Assembly: GCF_004115155.1 (NCBI RefSeq)
Contig: NZ_RDSM01000003.1
Coordinates: forward strand, 372,001 to 436,000
Origin: Granulicella sibirica
Lineage (GTDB): Bacteria > Acidobacteriota > Terriglobia > Terriglobales > Acidobacteriaceae
DNA length: 64,000 bases
Direction of reading: 5' to 3'
The notes under the pieces were generated by a model. The model searched no databases, had not been told where the DNA came from, and saw nothing but the letters and a program-made list of their open reading frames with translations. A program made the position numbers and the translations under genes. The stretch's first letter is position 1. Each line of letters begins with the position of its first letter. Shown here piece after piece: positions 44,207 to 52,827 of this stretch.

Positions 44207-45391
44207 CTAGTCCCCCGCCGCCAGCATCGGCGATTCCACCGCGACGTGCCGCTCTTCCACGATTCCCAGTGCCTCTTTCACCGCCGCGCTCACCTCGTGC
44301 GCCTGCGCATCCGTCATCGCGTCGAACAGCGGCAGCGTCAGCGCCCGCGCAGCGATTTCATCCGTCACCGGCAACGACACCGGACTGAACGAATCCCTGA
44401 AGTAGGGCTGCTCCGCCACATGCGGAGAGAAGTAATTCGCTGACCCAATCCCCAACCGTGTCAGCTCAGCCTGCACCTTGCTGCGATACGGCGCTAACTC
44501 CTTTGGAAGCAGCGTCGACGTAAACTGGTGCGCCTGCCGATGCGCCTTCACCGGCTGAAACGACAGCTCCGGAAGCGCCTCCCGGTACATCCCAACCAGT
44601 TCCGAACGCCTCTGCATCACCTCGTCGAAGCTCTCCAGCCGCAGGCTCGCCAGCAGCGCCGACACCTCGGTCATCTTCCCGTTCAACCCAACCATCGTTG
44701 CGTTGCGCGGCTCGCCGAATCCAAAGTTGCTCATCGTCCGCAGCGTGCGAATCATCTCCGAATCGGCGCTATAGATAAGCCCGCCCTCGCTCGTGGCAAA
44801 AGACTTCGTCACATGCATGGAGTAGATGACGGATCCCGAAAAGCCCGAACCAAATCCAAGCCCGTTCCCGGAGATCGTCCCTAGCGATGCCGCGGCGTCG
44901 ATCACCACCGGAATGCCGTAGTCCCGCTGAATCTTCTCGTACCGGTCAAGATCGATGTCATAGCCGAACGTGGCATACGGCACCACCACCGCGATCTCGT
45001 CCTTGTACCGCTCCAGCAACTCCGCTTCGCTGTGCTCGTCCGCGGACCAGTCCACCCGGTTGATGTCACAAAACAGCGGTGTGAGCCGGTTCCACTGCAC
45101 AGCCTGCGCTGCGGCGGCAAAGGTGAACGAGGGCATCAGCGCGTAACGCCGCTTCGTCGCCGGCCTTCGCATCATCGCCTGGCGAACCGCCATGATCAGC
45201 CCGATCGTGGCATTGCAGACGGTAAGGCACTCGCCCACGCCGCCAAACACCTGGTTCGTCATCCTCTGCTCGAAGCCAATGCTGAGCGGACCGAAGTTGC
45301 TGAAGATGGCGCGCTCTTCCAGAGCCTTCAGCTCGGCGATCGCCTCGCTGAGCTTTGCTGGATTCGGGCGGGCGAGCGGGATCCGTATCAC
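44207..45391 (-). CDS. DegT/DnrJ/EryC1/StrS-family aminotransferase
   Basis: A 394-residue PLP enzyme. The GTG start at 45391 overlaps the stop of the upstream FAD gene (GTGA, 4-base overlap), so translation is coupled; the open frame to 45514 overlaps that gene and is unlikely. Motifs include AIGLIM-like cofactor glycine region (CNATIGLIMA), VVIDAAASLG and SMHVTKSFATSEGG with the PLP lysine. The family transaminates keto-sugars for surface glycans and antibiotics. The neighbouring glycosyltransferase supports a glycan role, but pairing with an FAD protein is less usual. Confidence 0.86.
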   Translation of the reverse strand: MIRIPLARPNPAKLSEAIAELKALEERAIFSNFGPLSIGFEQRMTNQVFGGVGECLTVCNATIGLIMAVRQAMMRRPATKRRYALMPSFTFAAAAQAVQWNRLTPLFCDINRVDWSADEHSEAELLERYKDEIAVVVPYATFGYDIDLDRYEKIQRDYGIPVVIDAAASLGTISGNGLGFGSGFSGSVIYSMHVTKSFATSEGGLIYSADSEMIRTLRTMSNFGFGEPRNATMVGLNGKMTEVSALLASLRLESFDEVMQRRSELVGMYREALPELSFQPVKAHRQAHQFTSTLLPKELAPYRSKVQAELTRLGIGSANYFSPHVAEQPYFRDSFSPVSLPVTDEIAARALTLPLFDAMTDAQAHEVSAAVKEALGIVEERHVAVESPMLAAGD

Positions 45392-46779
45392 AGCGCAATC
45401 CCTGCAGTCGCCACAACTCTCTCGCCATGCGCTTGCACCGGCAGCCGCGCTTCCGGGCTCGCCGTTACGGGCAGAATCGCGTTCACGATGATTGACCCAA
45501 TCCCGTTCTGCCATAGCCAGAGCCCATTCGCCTGGCCCACGAAACTCGGCTCGCCACCAAACTTGCCGTAAGGAACAAAGCCCGCAGCGAGCCCAATGCC
45601 ATACAAGCCCTCAATCGGATTGCTCTTCGCGTCCAGCACCCGGCACTGTGCATCGACCAGGGGAGCCGAAACATGGCTCTCGGCAAACAGAGTGATCGCT
45701 GCGTTCTGGTGATCCAGAATCGGAAGCGCGCTCGGCCGGTAGCCAAGTGCCGCAATCACCAGGTCCGCTTCGTCGATGAGCGCAAGAGCTTCCGGATCGT
45801 GTTCTTTCGTCAGGTGCATCGTCATGCGCGGCTCAGGAGCACGTCCACCAATCCCCCGAACCTGCATCAGCAACTCCCGCGAATCCAGCCGCAGGCCAGC
45901 AAGCCGAAAGACACGCTGTGTGACCGGGCAAATGTCATGTGGACCGAACTCGTCGTATCCATCTGCCACCGCCTCCTCGACGCTCATGTAGTACACGCTC
46001 AGCGGACGCCGGTGAAACACCGTCACCCCGCCGCTCTTGAAGTGCACCTCCGGGAGCCGGTTCAGCAGCGCGTGCGCCACCGCCATCGCGCTCGTCGAGC
46101 CGCCCAGGATCGCGACCTTCGGCGCTGCCTTCTCGCTCAACATCTTCGTCACAATAGTGAGACCGCCGAGGCTGATCACCTCGCCGGATTGCATCAGCTT
46201 CTTGCCCCAGCGCTCCACAACCGGAGCACCCGCGACGAACTCGTTGTCGAGCCGCGCATGCGGCTGCGTCGCACCCGTCGCCAGCACAAGCTGCTTCGTT
46301 TGAAACGTGCGCTTGTGACCCCTCACATCGGAGACCAGAACCCGCCAGCTTCCATCTGGACACGACTGCGCCGACTCCGCCGTGCAGGAGGTCAGTACCG
46401 CGCTCTGCGGGTACTCCTCGATCAGCGCGTGCATCGCCTCGCCCACCAGCGCCATCAGTTCGCCCACGTCCCGCAGCGGAACAGCACCAGCACCAGCCTC
46501 CGCGATGCGCTTCGCTACCGGCGTCTCCAGGATCTTATGCAGGCTCGCCTCGCTGCCGACCCGAAGCGGATCAACGAACGTGTATCCCGTGCTGTCGGAG
46601 TTGATCGTGTAGTTGCCGATCTGCCCCTTACCGATCTTGGCGCCACGTTCGATGAGCAGAAGCCCGTGTTCCAGGAGCTCCCTCAGCTTGCCGTCACGAT
46701 GCGCGCTTAACAGAACCGCAACTCCTGCAGGGCCACCTCCAACGATAATTGCGCCGAACTGACCTTTTGAACTTGTCAC
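45388..46779 (-). CDS. FAD/NAD(P)-binding oxidoreductase
   Basis: A 463-residue flavoprotein with a GTG start at 46779. The N-terminal Rossmann motif is AIIVGGGPAGVAVLLSAH, with the following IERGAKIGKG. A second NAD(P)-like motif occurs near VAILGGSTSAMAVAHALL and the ATG motif as LVLATGATQPHA. This plan resembles SidA/IucD/lysine-N-hydroxylase-like and FAD-NAD(P)-binding (Pyr_redox_3) proteins, acting on soluble substrates; no membrane segment is visible. It overlaps the aminotransferase by 4 bases and therefore probably modifies the same molecule. Substrate unknown. Confidence 0.78.
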   Translation of the reverse strand: MTSSKGQFGAIIVGGGPAGVAVLLSAHRDGKLRELLEHGLLLIERGAKIGKGQIGNYTINSDSTGYTFVDPLRVGSEASLHKILETPVAKRIAEAGAGAVPLRDVGELMALVGEAMHALIEEYPQSAVLTSCTAESAQSCPDGSWRVLVSDVRGHKRTFQTKQLVLATGATQPHARLDNEFVAGAPVVERWGKKLMQSGEVISLGGLTIVTKMLSEKAAPKVAILGGSTSAMAVAHALLNRLPEVHFKSGGVTVFHRRPLSVYYMSVEEAVADGYDEFGPHDICPVTQRVFRLAGLRLDSRELLMQVRGIGGRAPEPRMTMHLTKEHDPEALALIDEADLVIAALGYRPSALPILDHQNAAITLFAESHVSAPLVDAQCRVLDAKSNPIEGLYGIGLAAGFVPYGKFGGEPSFVGQANGLWLWQNGIGSIIVNAILPVTASPEARLPVQAHGERVVATAGIAL

Positions 46780-47008
46780 TGTGCCTGCCTGGAAAGCGAA
46801 AGTGTCCTACCGAAAATGGCTCAAGATGTGCGGAGCTGTGAAGGCGTCTATCAGAGGAGATAACAATGCCCTTTGGCCGTCTATCCACGAAAAGTTGTAC
46901 AACGCTTTCTATCGGCGGATTCTCGAGTTCACCTTAGGCAAGGCAATATGTTTTCCCTCTTGTGTTCGTTTCGCTACGAGGCAGGACGAGAACCAGGCGA
47001 GATGCAGC

Positions 47009-47992
47009 CTACAAGCGCGGGACCGCTCGCCGCGTCTTCCAAAGCGTGTCGCAGACAGTCGCAAGCGCGAGCATCTTTGTCTTGCTCACGATATTGTCCA
47101 GAACGTTCGGAGCGCGGAACGCCTTCCGCGCCATCTCGCGCGCGGCCGGATAGTTCTTCTGCTTGAGGTACAGGTAAGCGATCTGCCCGTAGCGGCGGCC
47201 CTTGGAGGCTCGCACCGACCGGTGCCACTCGTCAGGAAGGATACTCTCCATGCGCTCGCAAAACTCCAGGTCGATCAGGTCCTGGTGCAGCGCGTTCTTG
47301 CTCATGTAGGCGCTTCCGGGGGTCAGGACGTAGTCCGCCATCACCCGGTCGATCAGGATGATGTCCCCCGACACTCCCGCCATCAGCAGAATGGGCCAGT
47401 CAGCCAGCCCCGTCAGATCGAAAAACCACGACGGCAATTTGTGATGAAGACCGTTACGAAACATGATCGTCGGCGAGGGCACGAAGTTGCTGCGAATGAT
47501 CCGCTCCAGTCCATACCGGCCGGCTGGCACGAATGGGCTCTTCTTGTGAAGAACCTCTCCCGTCGAGGTCACCTGTCGGACGTAGTGACCACACGCACTC
47601 ACCGTCTGGTCTGATTCCAGCAGATTGACTTGGATTGCCATCTTCTCCGGATCCGTCCAGTAGTCGTCCGCATCCAGCCACGCGATGTACTTTCCCCGGC
47701 AGTTCTCGAACGTGTCGTAGAAATTTCTCTGCATCCCTAGGTTCTTGGCCCGCTCGAGAACACGAACCACATCCGGGTAACGCTCTTGGTACGACCTGGC
47801 AACGGCAAGCGTTTGATCTTTGGAACAGTCGTCGCCAATGACAATCTCGAAGGCAAAAGACGTTTGCTGCCGCAGAACGCTGTCCAACGCCCTTGCAAGC
47901 CACGCCTCCGAGTTATAAGCCGTCATGGAGACACTGACCATCGGAACTGGCATAAGCACAGCTTCGCTGGCCCCCGGGGCCTGCACCATCAT
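47009..47992 (-). CDS. Family 2 glycosyltransferase
   Basis: A 327-residue GT-A enzyme. The start at 47992 is chosen for the purine-rich AAGGGAAG 8 bases upstream; an ATG at 48061 adds an Arg-rich leader without a convincing site. The sequence opens with MVSVSMTAYNSEAWLARALDSVL and FEIVIGDDCSKDQT, and the metal-binding DxD is WLDADDYW. No membrane helix is evident, so it is a cytoplasmic enzyme adding a sugar to a glycan or lipid intermediate. It is upstream of the FAD/aminotransferase pair on the same strand with a 229-base gap, so a shared transcript is possible. Confidence 0.87.
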   Translation of the reverse strand: MMVQAPGASEAVLMPVPMVSVSMTAYNSEAWLARALDSVLRQQTSFAFEIVIGDDCSKDQTLAVARSYQERYPDVVRVLERAKNLGMQRNFYDTFENCRGKYIAWLDADDYWTDPEKMAIQVNLLESDQTVSACGHYVRQVTSTGEVLHKKSPFVPAGRYGLERIIRSNFVPSPTIMFRNGLHHKLPSWFFDLTGLADWPILLMAGVSGDIILIDRVMADYVLTPGSAYMSKNALHQDLIDLEFCERMESILPDEWHRSVRASKGRRYGQIAYLYLKQKNYPAAREMARKAFRAPNVLDNIVSKTKMLALATVCDTLWKTRRAVPRL

Positions 47993-48426
47993 AGCGGTCG
48001 CTTCCCTTTCGGCCTGCCTCTGTCCGCTCCGTTCGGCCCTCGGTTGCGTTCGTGGCTGCATCCGGTTCGCCCTATCGCATTGAATCCGTTCGCCATCGTC
48101 TCCCGCATCCTCGGCTCGATTCTATCGCTGTCGTTCGTTCTGTTCCCAGGTGCCGTCCCTCGAATAACACCGAAGTTGTACGGCTCACGAAGCAAAAAGA
48201 TCGTCTAACCCCTCTTGTAGCTCATGATGAACCCGGCGTAGAAGGAATACCTCAATTGAGGGATAGCGAGGACAATTTGCCCGCAGTAGGGTTCTCGTAG
48301 ATGCTTGCGTCATAAAGACGCTGAATCCGCATCCTTCTCTATGCTTCTAAGACAGTCGCTCGCGCACTGTTCCGATTAACCTGTAAGCGGCCCTTGAACC
48401 AGGGGCCGGGATGGTGGGATTTTTAC
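47993..48426. other. Divergent intergenic region
   Basis: This separates the glycosyltransferase (minus) from the small protein/amidohydrolase pair (plus). A perfect palindrome CCTCAATTGAGG at 48250-48261 is the only clear element. No gene is seen. Confidence 0.4.
48250..48261. promoter_or_regulatory. Palindrome CCTCAATTGAGG
   Basis: A perfect 12-bp palindrome about 165 bases upstream of the small protein. Its half-site equals the ATTGAGG copies at 3536-3575. A shared regulator is possible; a chance match cannot be excluded. Confidence 0.3.
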
Positions 48427-48684
48427 ATGCAACTCTCCCTGAATGTGCGACAGGGCCGCTTGGGCCGGTGGATGATGTACTGCACGCCGGCCATGGCTAC
48501 AGAACCTGAACTTGGGCCGGATGTGAACTTTGGGACCTTGGAAGAACTCACCGCCGCGCTTGACGAGGCCGGCATCAACCGTGGGCGATATGCCCCGACG
48601 ATTAGGGCGGCGAAAGATGGTTACGGATCCGGGTTCCTTGTCTCTCGGATCGAAGCAACGAAACTCGAGTTGCTCGATACTTAG
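48427..48684 (+). CDS. Small hypothetical protein upstream of amidohydrolase
   Basis: An 85-residue protein from the ATG at 48427 (a TTG at 48394 would give 96). It begins MQLSLNVRQGRLGRWMMY and ends SRIEATKLELLDT, with a helical middle (LEELTAALDEAGINRGRYAP). No signal peptide, cysteine pair or known motif. It is followed after 5 bases by an amidohydrolase gene, so they are co-translated. I do not recognise a family. Confidence 0.55.
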   Translation: MQLSLNVRQGRLGRWMMYCTPAMATEPELGPDVNFGTLEELTAALDEAGINRGRYAPTIRAAKDGYGSGFLVSRIEATKLELLDT

Positions 48685-48689
48685 TTGCT

Positions 48690-49526
48690 ATGGCATCTCG
48701 AATCGACTCACACCACCACCTGTGGACGTACGATCCAGAGGAGTTTTCGTGGATCACTCCGGAAATGGCGGCGATCAGGCGAGATTTCCTGCCGGCGGAT
48801 CTGGAAGAACAGCTTGCACCCGCGAGGATAGACGGCACCGTCGTCGTGCAGGCGCGGCAGACCGTGGAGGAGACGGAGTGGCTGCTTGGAGTCGCTCGTA
48901 GCTCTGACAAGGTCCTTGGCGTGGTGGGGTGGCTGCCAATTGCGTCAGAGTATTTTGAACAGCACTTGGAGCGGTTTGCAGGTGCTGACCTGCTCAAGGG
49001 CCTTCGCCATGTCGTGCAGGGGGAAGATGCAGGATTCCTCGACGGAACAGCGTTCAATAAGGGAATCTCGCGGCTGAAGCCCCACGGGCTGGTATACGAT
49101 CTGCTGATCTATTCAGGGCAGATGGAGGAAGCCCTGCGATTCGTCGACCGGCATCCGAACCAGCCCTTTGTACTCGATCACGTGGGGAAGCCGGGGATTC
49201 GTCGGCGCGAGGTCGAGCCCTGGAAGAAGTGGATTGGGGGCCTCGGGAAGCGGCCAAACGTTAGCTGCAAGGTCTCGGGGATGGTAACCGAAGCGGATTG
49301 GACGAACTGGAACCCGGCTACCCTGTCTCCGTACTTCGAGACTGTCTTGGAGGCGTTCGGGGCGGCCAGGCTGATGGTTGGGACGGACTGGCCGGTTGTG
49401 ACCCTGGGCTGTTCGTACAGCAAATGGTGGGAGATCGTCGAAGAGTGGGTCGCGAACCTCTCGGAGGCGGAGCAGGCAGGCATCCTTGGAGAGAACGCCG
49501 CTCGGATTTATCGGCTGAAAACTTGA
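48690..49526 (+). CDS. Amidohydrolase-2-family protein (sugar-lactonase-like)
   Basis: A 278-residue TIM-barrel protein. The N-terminal metal motif is RIDSHHHLWTYDPEEF; further residues are the barrel strands RHVVQG, PFVLDHVGKPGIR and LMVGTDWPVV with the metal Asp, and NAARIYRL at the end. The HxH plus D-W-P pattern matches L-fuconolactonase/L-rhamnonolactonase-like enzymes, which hydrolyse sugar lactones in the cytoplasm. It follows a small protein by 5 bases. A sugar-acid pathway role is plausible given the araA locus nearby, but the substrate is not defined. Confidence 0.84.
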   Translation: MASRIDSHHHLWTYDPEEFSWITPEMAAIRRDFLPADLEEQLAPARIDGTVVVQARQTVEETEWLLGVARSSDKVLGVVGWLPIASEYFEQHLERFAGADLLKGLRHVVQGEDAGFLDGTAFNKGISRLKPHGLVYDLLIYSGQMEEALRFVDRHPNQPFVLDHVGKPGIRRREVEPWKKWIGGLGKRPNVSCKVSGMVTEADWTNWNPATLSPYFETVLEAFGAARLMVGTDWPVVTLGCSYSKWWEIVEEWVANLSEAEQAGILGENAARIYRLKT

Positions 49527-49689
49527 CAGACATCCCCCGGGAAAAGCGTCCCTAGTCACCAGCACATCGAAAAACATGCACGCAAAACGCATCCAGCCAA
49601 TAAAGACGCACCCTTCACCACGTTTGATGACCGTCCGCTAACCACGTTTACCGTACAACGCCCCACATCCTACCGTCACTTTTCGCCCG

Positions 49690-50118
49690 CTAAATGTCTG
49701 TCGCCCAGTTTGCAACAGGCCGGAGAGCCTCGACCTGGGAAAAGGCCTTGTCGCTGGTAACCAGGATCGCGTCCGCGGCAATAGCGTGGGCAGCAATGAG
49801 CATATCCATAGCGGAAAGGGTCTTGCCAGCCGATGCGAGCTGCGCCCGAAGCGTCCCATAAGCGCCAGCCGCGGCCGAATCCCAGGGCAGCACGAGCACA
49901 GTGGCAAGCAGGGATTCCACAGCAGCCCGAAGCCGCGTAGCTTCAGGCTTTTTCGCCAATCCATAGAGGATTTCTCCCTCCGTAATGGCAGAAATAGCCA
50001 GAGGAGAGTGCTCGATCAGCGAGGTCATCTGTGCCCGGGCAGCGGGGGAGCGCCCGTTGACGATGTAAGCGAAAGTGTTGGTATCAAGGAGGTAAAGGGT
50101 CGTGCCCCTCACATCCAC
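49690..50118 (-). CDS. vapC: VapC-type PIN-domain toxin
   Basis: A 142-residue PIN domain ribonuclease. Acidic residues of the active site are visible in YLLDTNTFAY (Asp), ITEGEILYG (Glu), LSAMDMLIAAHA (Asp) and LVTSDKAF (Asp). It is a typical VapC of the VapC/FitB family that cleaves RNA (often initiator tRNA or rRNA) when freed from its antitoxin. Its start overlaps the end of the antitoxin gene by 10 bases, as usual for vapBC. Confidence 0.88.
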   Translation of the reverse strand: MDVRGTTLYLLDTNTFAYIVNGRSPAARAQMTSLIEHSPLAISAITEGEILYGLAKKPEATRLRAAVESLLATVLVLPWDSAAAGAYGTLRAQLASAGKTLSAMDMLIAAHAIAADAILVTSDKAFSQVEALRPVANWATDI

Positions 50119-50363
50119 TCCCTCTCCTCAGGCTGCCGTTGGTCCCGGTCAAGGAGGAGATCCCCCGCTCCGCCAGCATCGTCAATCTGGGCAAAGATCT
50201 CGGTCAGAGAACGCTTGAGCGGATGCTCGGACAGCACGAGTTCTCCGTTTTCGGGATTGCGGCGGATGTACACCTCCTGCACGCTGAAACGGTACTCTGC
50301 CGGGATCCGGACAGCCTGGCTTCGACCGTTCATGAACACGCGGGCTTTCTCAATGTTCGCCAT
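50109..50363 (-). CDS. vapB: VapB-type AbrB-fold antitoxin
   Basis: An 84-residue protein. The N-terminal AbrB/SpoVT swapped-hairpin motif (KARVFMNGRSQAVRIPAEYRF) binds DNA, and the C-terminal acidic tail (FAQIDDAGGAGDLLLDRDQ) would wrap the toxin. It is upstream of vapC and overlaps it by 10 bases. A near-perfect palindrome just before it should be its operator. Confidence 0.86.
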   Translation of the reverse strand: MANIEKARVFMNGRSQAVRIPAEYRFSVQEVYIRRNPENGELVLSEHPLKRSLTEIFAQIDDAGGAGDLLLDRDQRQPEEREWM

Positions 50364-50375
50364 AGGAACACCTCA

Positions 50376-50397
50376 GGTATCTATCATGATAGGTACC
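50376..50397 (-). promoter_or_regulatory. VapBC operator palindrome
   Basis: A 22-bp near-perfect palindrome with half-sites GGTATCTATCA and TGATAGGTACC (one mismatch), 13 bases upstream of the vapB start. It overlaps the likely -10 region, as expected for autoregulation by a VapBC complex. Confidence 0.7.
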
Positions 50398-50452
50398 ATA
50401 CTGCCGCGTCAATTCTAGTGCACCTGATGGAGCGGATATGTCGTCCTAAAGA

Positions 50453-52389
50453 ATGTTCCCCGCATCTTTCCAGTTTGTTCCTCCAGGACTTCCCGTGAAC
50501 CCTATCGCTACTCATCCCGCCTGGGAGTTGCTTGAACATGCACTCCGACATCATCGATGTGGAGAGCTGGATCAAGCTGCTCCGCTTTACGAGAAAATCC
50601 TGGCGGTCGAGCCGCGCCATGCGGAGGCTTTGCACTATCTGGGGATCTTGACGTTCCAGACCGGACAACTGGAGGATGCCGAGAGGCTGATGCGGGAGTC
50701 GATTGGAATCAAGGAAGAGGCGTTCTTTCACTCCAACCTCGGGCTTGTGCTGCAGGCCAAAGGGGAAATCGAGGGTGCGATCGAGGCGTTTGAGAGGGCG
50801 CTTGATCTCAATCCGAACTGGCTGAGACGAGCAGCAATCTCGGGACCGCACTGGCCGGCGCTCACCGGTTCGAGGAGGCGTTGCTCTGCTATCAGAGAGC
50901 GCTCGCAATTAAGCCGGACTTCTTCGAAGCTCATAACGGAGTGGGGAACGTATTTCAAGCGCAGGGAAGGTTTGCGGAGGCGGCAGCAAGTTATGCGCGC
51001 GCGGTTTCGTTGGCTCCGCGGAACGCGGATCTTTGGGGGAACCTGGCGAGTGCGTTTCAAGGTGAGGGCAAGGTGGACGAGGCGATCGCGTCATATCGGA
51101 TGGCGGTGGAGCTGAGGCCGGATTTTGCCACGGCAAACTACAACCTGGGAACAGCGCTGTTCAAAAACGGCGAGCTGGAAGAGGCGGCAGGTCGACTTGA
51201 GGCGGCCGTGCGGGCGAACCCCGAGTATGTGCTCGCGCACAACAACTTGGGGAATGCGTATAAGGAGCTGGAGCGGTTCGAGGAGGCGATGGCGTGCTAC
51301 GAGAGGGCGCTCGCGCTGAAGCCAGATAGCGCGCGGGCGCATTACGACATCGGTTGCCTGCTCGGCGACCTTGGCGACTGCCATGGTGCGCTGAAACGGT
51401 ACGAGATGGCACTGGCCATACAGCCGGATGACGCGCAGGTGCAGTTCAGCATGGGGCTGCTACAGGTGATGCGCGGGGAGTTCGAGACGGGCTGGCGGAA
51501 CTACGAGCGACGGTGGCACTCGCATGATCACGACACCCCGGAACGTGGTTTTCCTCAGCCGCCATGGGCCGGCGAAAAGTTGGAGGCGGGGCGCCTCCTG
51601 CTCTGGGCAGAGCAGGGTGTGGGCGACGAAATCATGTTTGCGGGGCTGGTGGCGGAAGCGGTGAGAACGGGGAATGACTGCATCCTCGATTGCGATCCAA
51701 GGCTCCGTTCGATGTTCGCGCGATCGTTTCCAGAGGTGGAGGTAGTAAGCGGTTTCGACGCGACGCTGAGCCTGGAGGCGGGTGTTGCGGCGCAGATTCC
51801 AGTGGCCAGCCTGCCCAGGCTGTTTCGCAGATCCGAGGCGGAGTTTGGGCGGACAGATTCTCCCTATCTGTTTGCCGATTCGGTTCAGCGTAGGCGGCTT
51901 CGGGAGAGGTATACGGATGGGCGACCGGTAGTTGGAGTCGCGTGGTTTACGCGAGGAAAGAAAACCGGGCAAGTTCGTTCGGCGGGGCTGGGGGCACTGG
52001 AGCCGCTGTTTGGCGTTCCGAACGTTAGATGGATGAGTCTGCAGTATGGAGATCCGGATGTCCTGCAGGCCGAGATCAATTCGGTCGGGGCTCCGGTCTT
52101 GGTGGATCGGGACATTGACCAGATGAAGGATATGGACGGGTTTGCGGCGCAGGTAGCGGCGATGGACCTGGTGATCACGATCGATAGCTCGGCGGCACAC
52201 CTGGCGGGAGCGCTTGGGGTACGATGCTGGGTGATGCTGCCGTTTGCGGCGGATTGGCGGTGGCTGGGTGGGCGGGACGATAGTCCGTGGTATCCGGGGA
52301 TGCGGCTATTTCGGCAGAGGCAGCGTGGGGAGTGGGGCCCGGTTGTTGAGAAAGTACGGGAAGCGCTGGCAGAGTTTTCGCAGAGTTGA
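50453..52389 (+). pseudogene. TPR / glycosyltransferase-like gene with a one-base frameshift
   Basis: Bases 50453-50821 encode TPR repeats (LLEHALRHHRCGELDQAAPLYEKIL, EAFERALDLNPNW); the homologous reading then continues one frame off from 50821: AETSSNLGTALAGAHRFEEALLCYQRALAIKPDF. One missing base at AACTG/GCTGAG (50819-50823), where AACTGGGCTGAG would keep the frame, explains it. The restored protein has about 645 residues: eight or so TPR repeats, then a domain typical of TPR proteins with GT9-like ends (WAEQGVGDEIMFAGL, DLVITIDSSAAHLAGALG, DSPWYPGMRLFRQ). If the deletion is real, the gene is inactive unless a TTG internal start at 50881 gives the C-terminal 502 residues. No slippery motif for programmed shifting is evident. 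Confidence 0.82.
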
Positions 52390-52793
52390 GCTAGTTGGAG
52401 CTAGCCGGGAGCCGTTGAGATTCTTCCTGTTATGTCTTCCGGCGAGCAGAAGCAAAGCCCGGAACGCACTATTCTGCCGGAATAAGAAAGGACGACAAAC
52501 CTGAAATTGTAACCGTCGACCAGGGCGACAACTCGGCTGTCATCACGTTCCGTGGCGAAGAGCCAGTTCTCTACCCTGCGAGTCTGCTCTACGCAGCGAG
52601 AGATGTCGCGAAACTGATTTATGAAAAAGAGTGGAGCGAGCGGAGAAGGAACGGGCGCTATGAAAAATCCTCTCTGAACGCACTGGAGGGGTCGCGGAGT
52701 GGCGACTGCGAGCATCGTTGATGCTTTGACAGCGTGACCTCGGCCTTGTAGCGTTGCAGCGTTGCCTGCTAGGCAGATTTTTGCTCCTCGGCT
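52390..52793. other. Intergenic region upstream of araA
   Basis: No gene is seen. AGCATC-GTT-GATGCT at 52711-52725 is a 6-bp hairpin with a 3-base loop, followed directly by TTGACA (52726-52731). Counting 17 bases on gives TAGCGT (52749-52754), a poor -10, so this is at best a weak promoter for araA. Confidence 0.4.
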
Positions 52794-52805
52794 GGAAACG
52801 TTTAC
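52794..52805 (+). promoter_or_regulatory. LacI-family-like operator before araA
   Basis: GGAAACGTTTAC contains a perfect AAACGTTT palindrome centred on CG, resembling LacI/GalR or CcpA-type sites. It lies 22 bases before the araA start. No LacI-type regulator is encoded in the window. Confidence 0.4.
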
Positions 52806-52827
52806 TTTACGTGTAGAGGATTGATCG

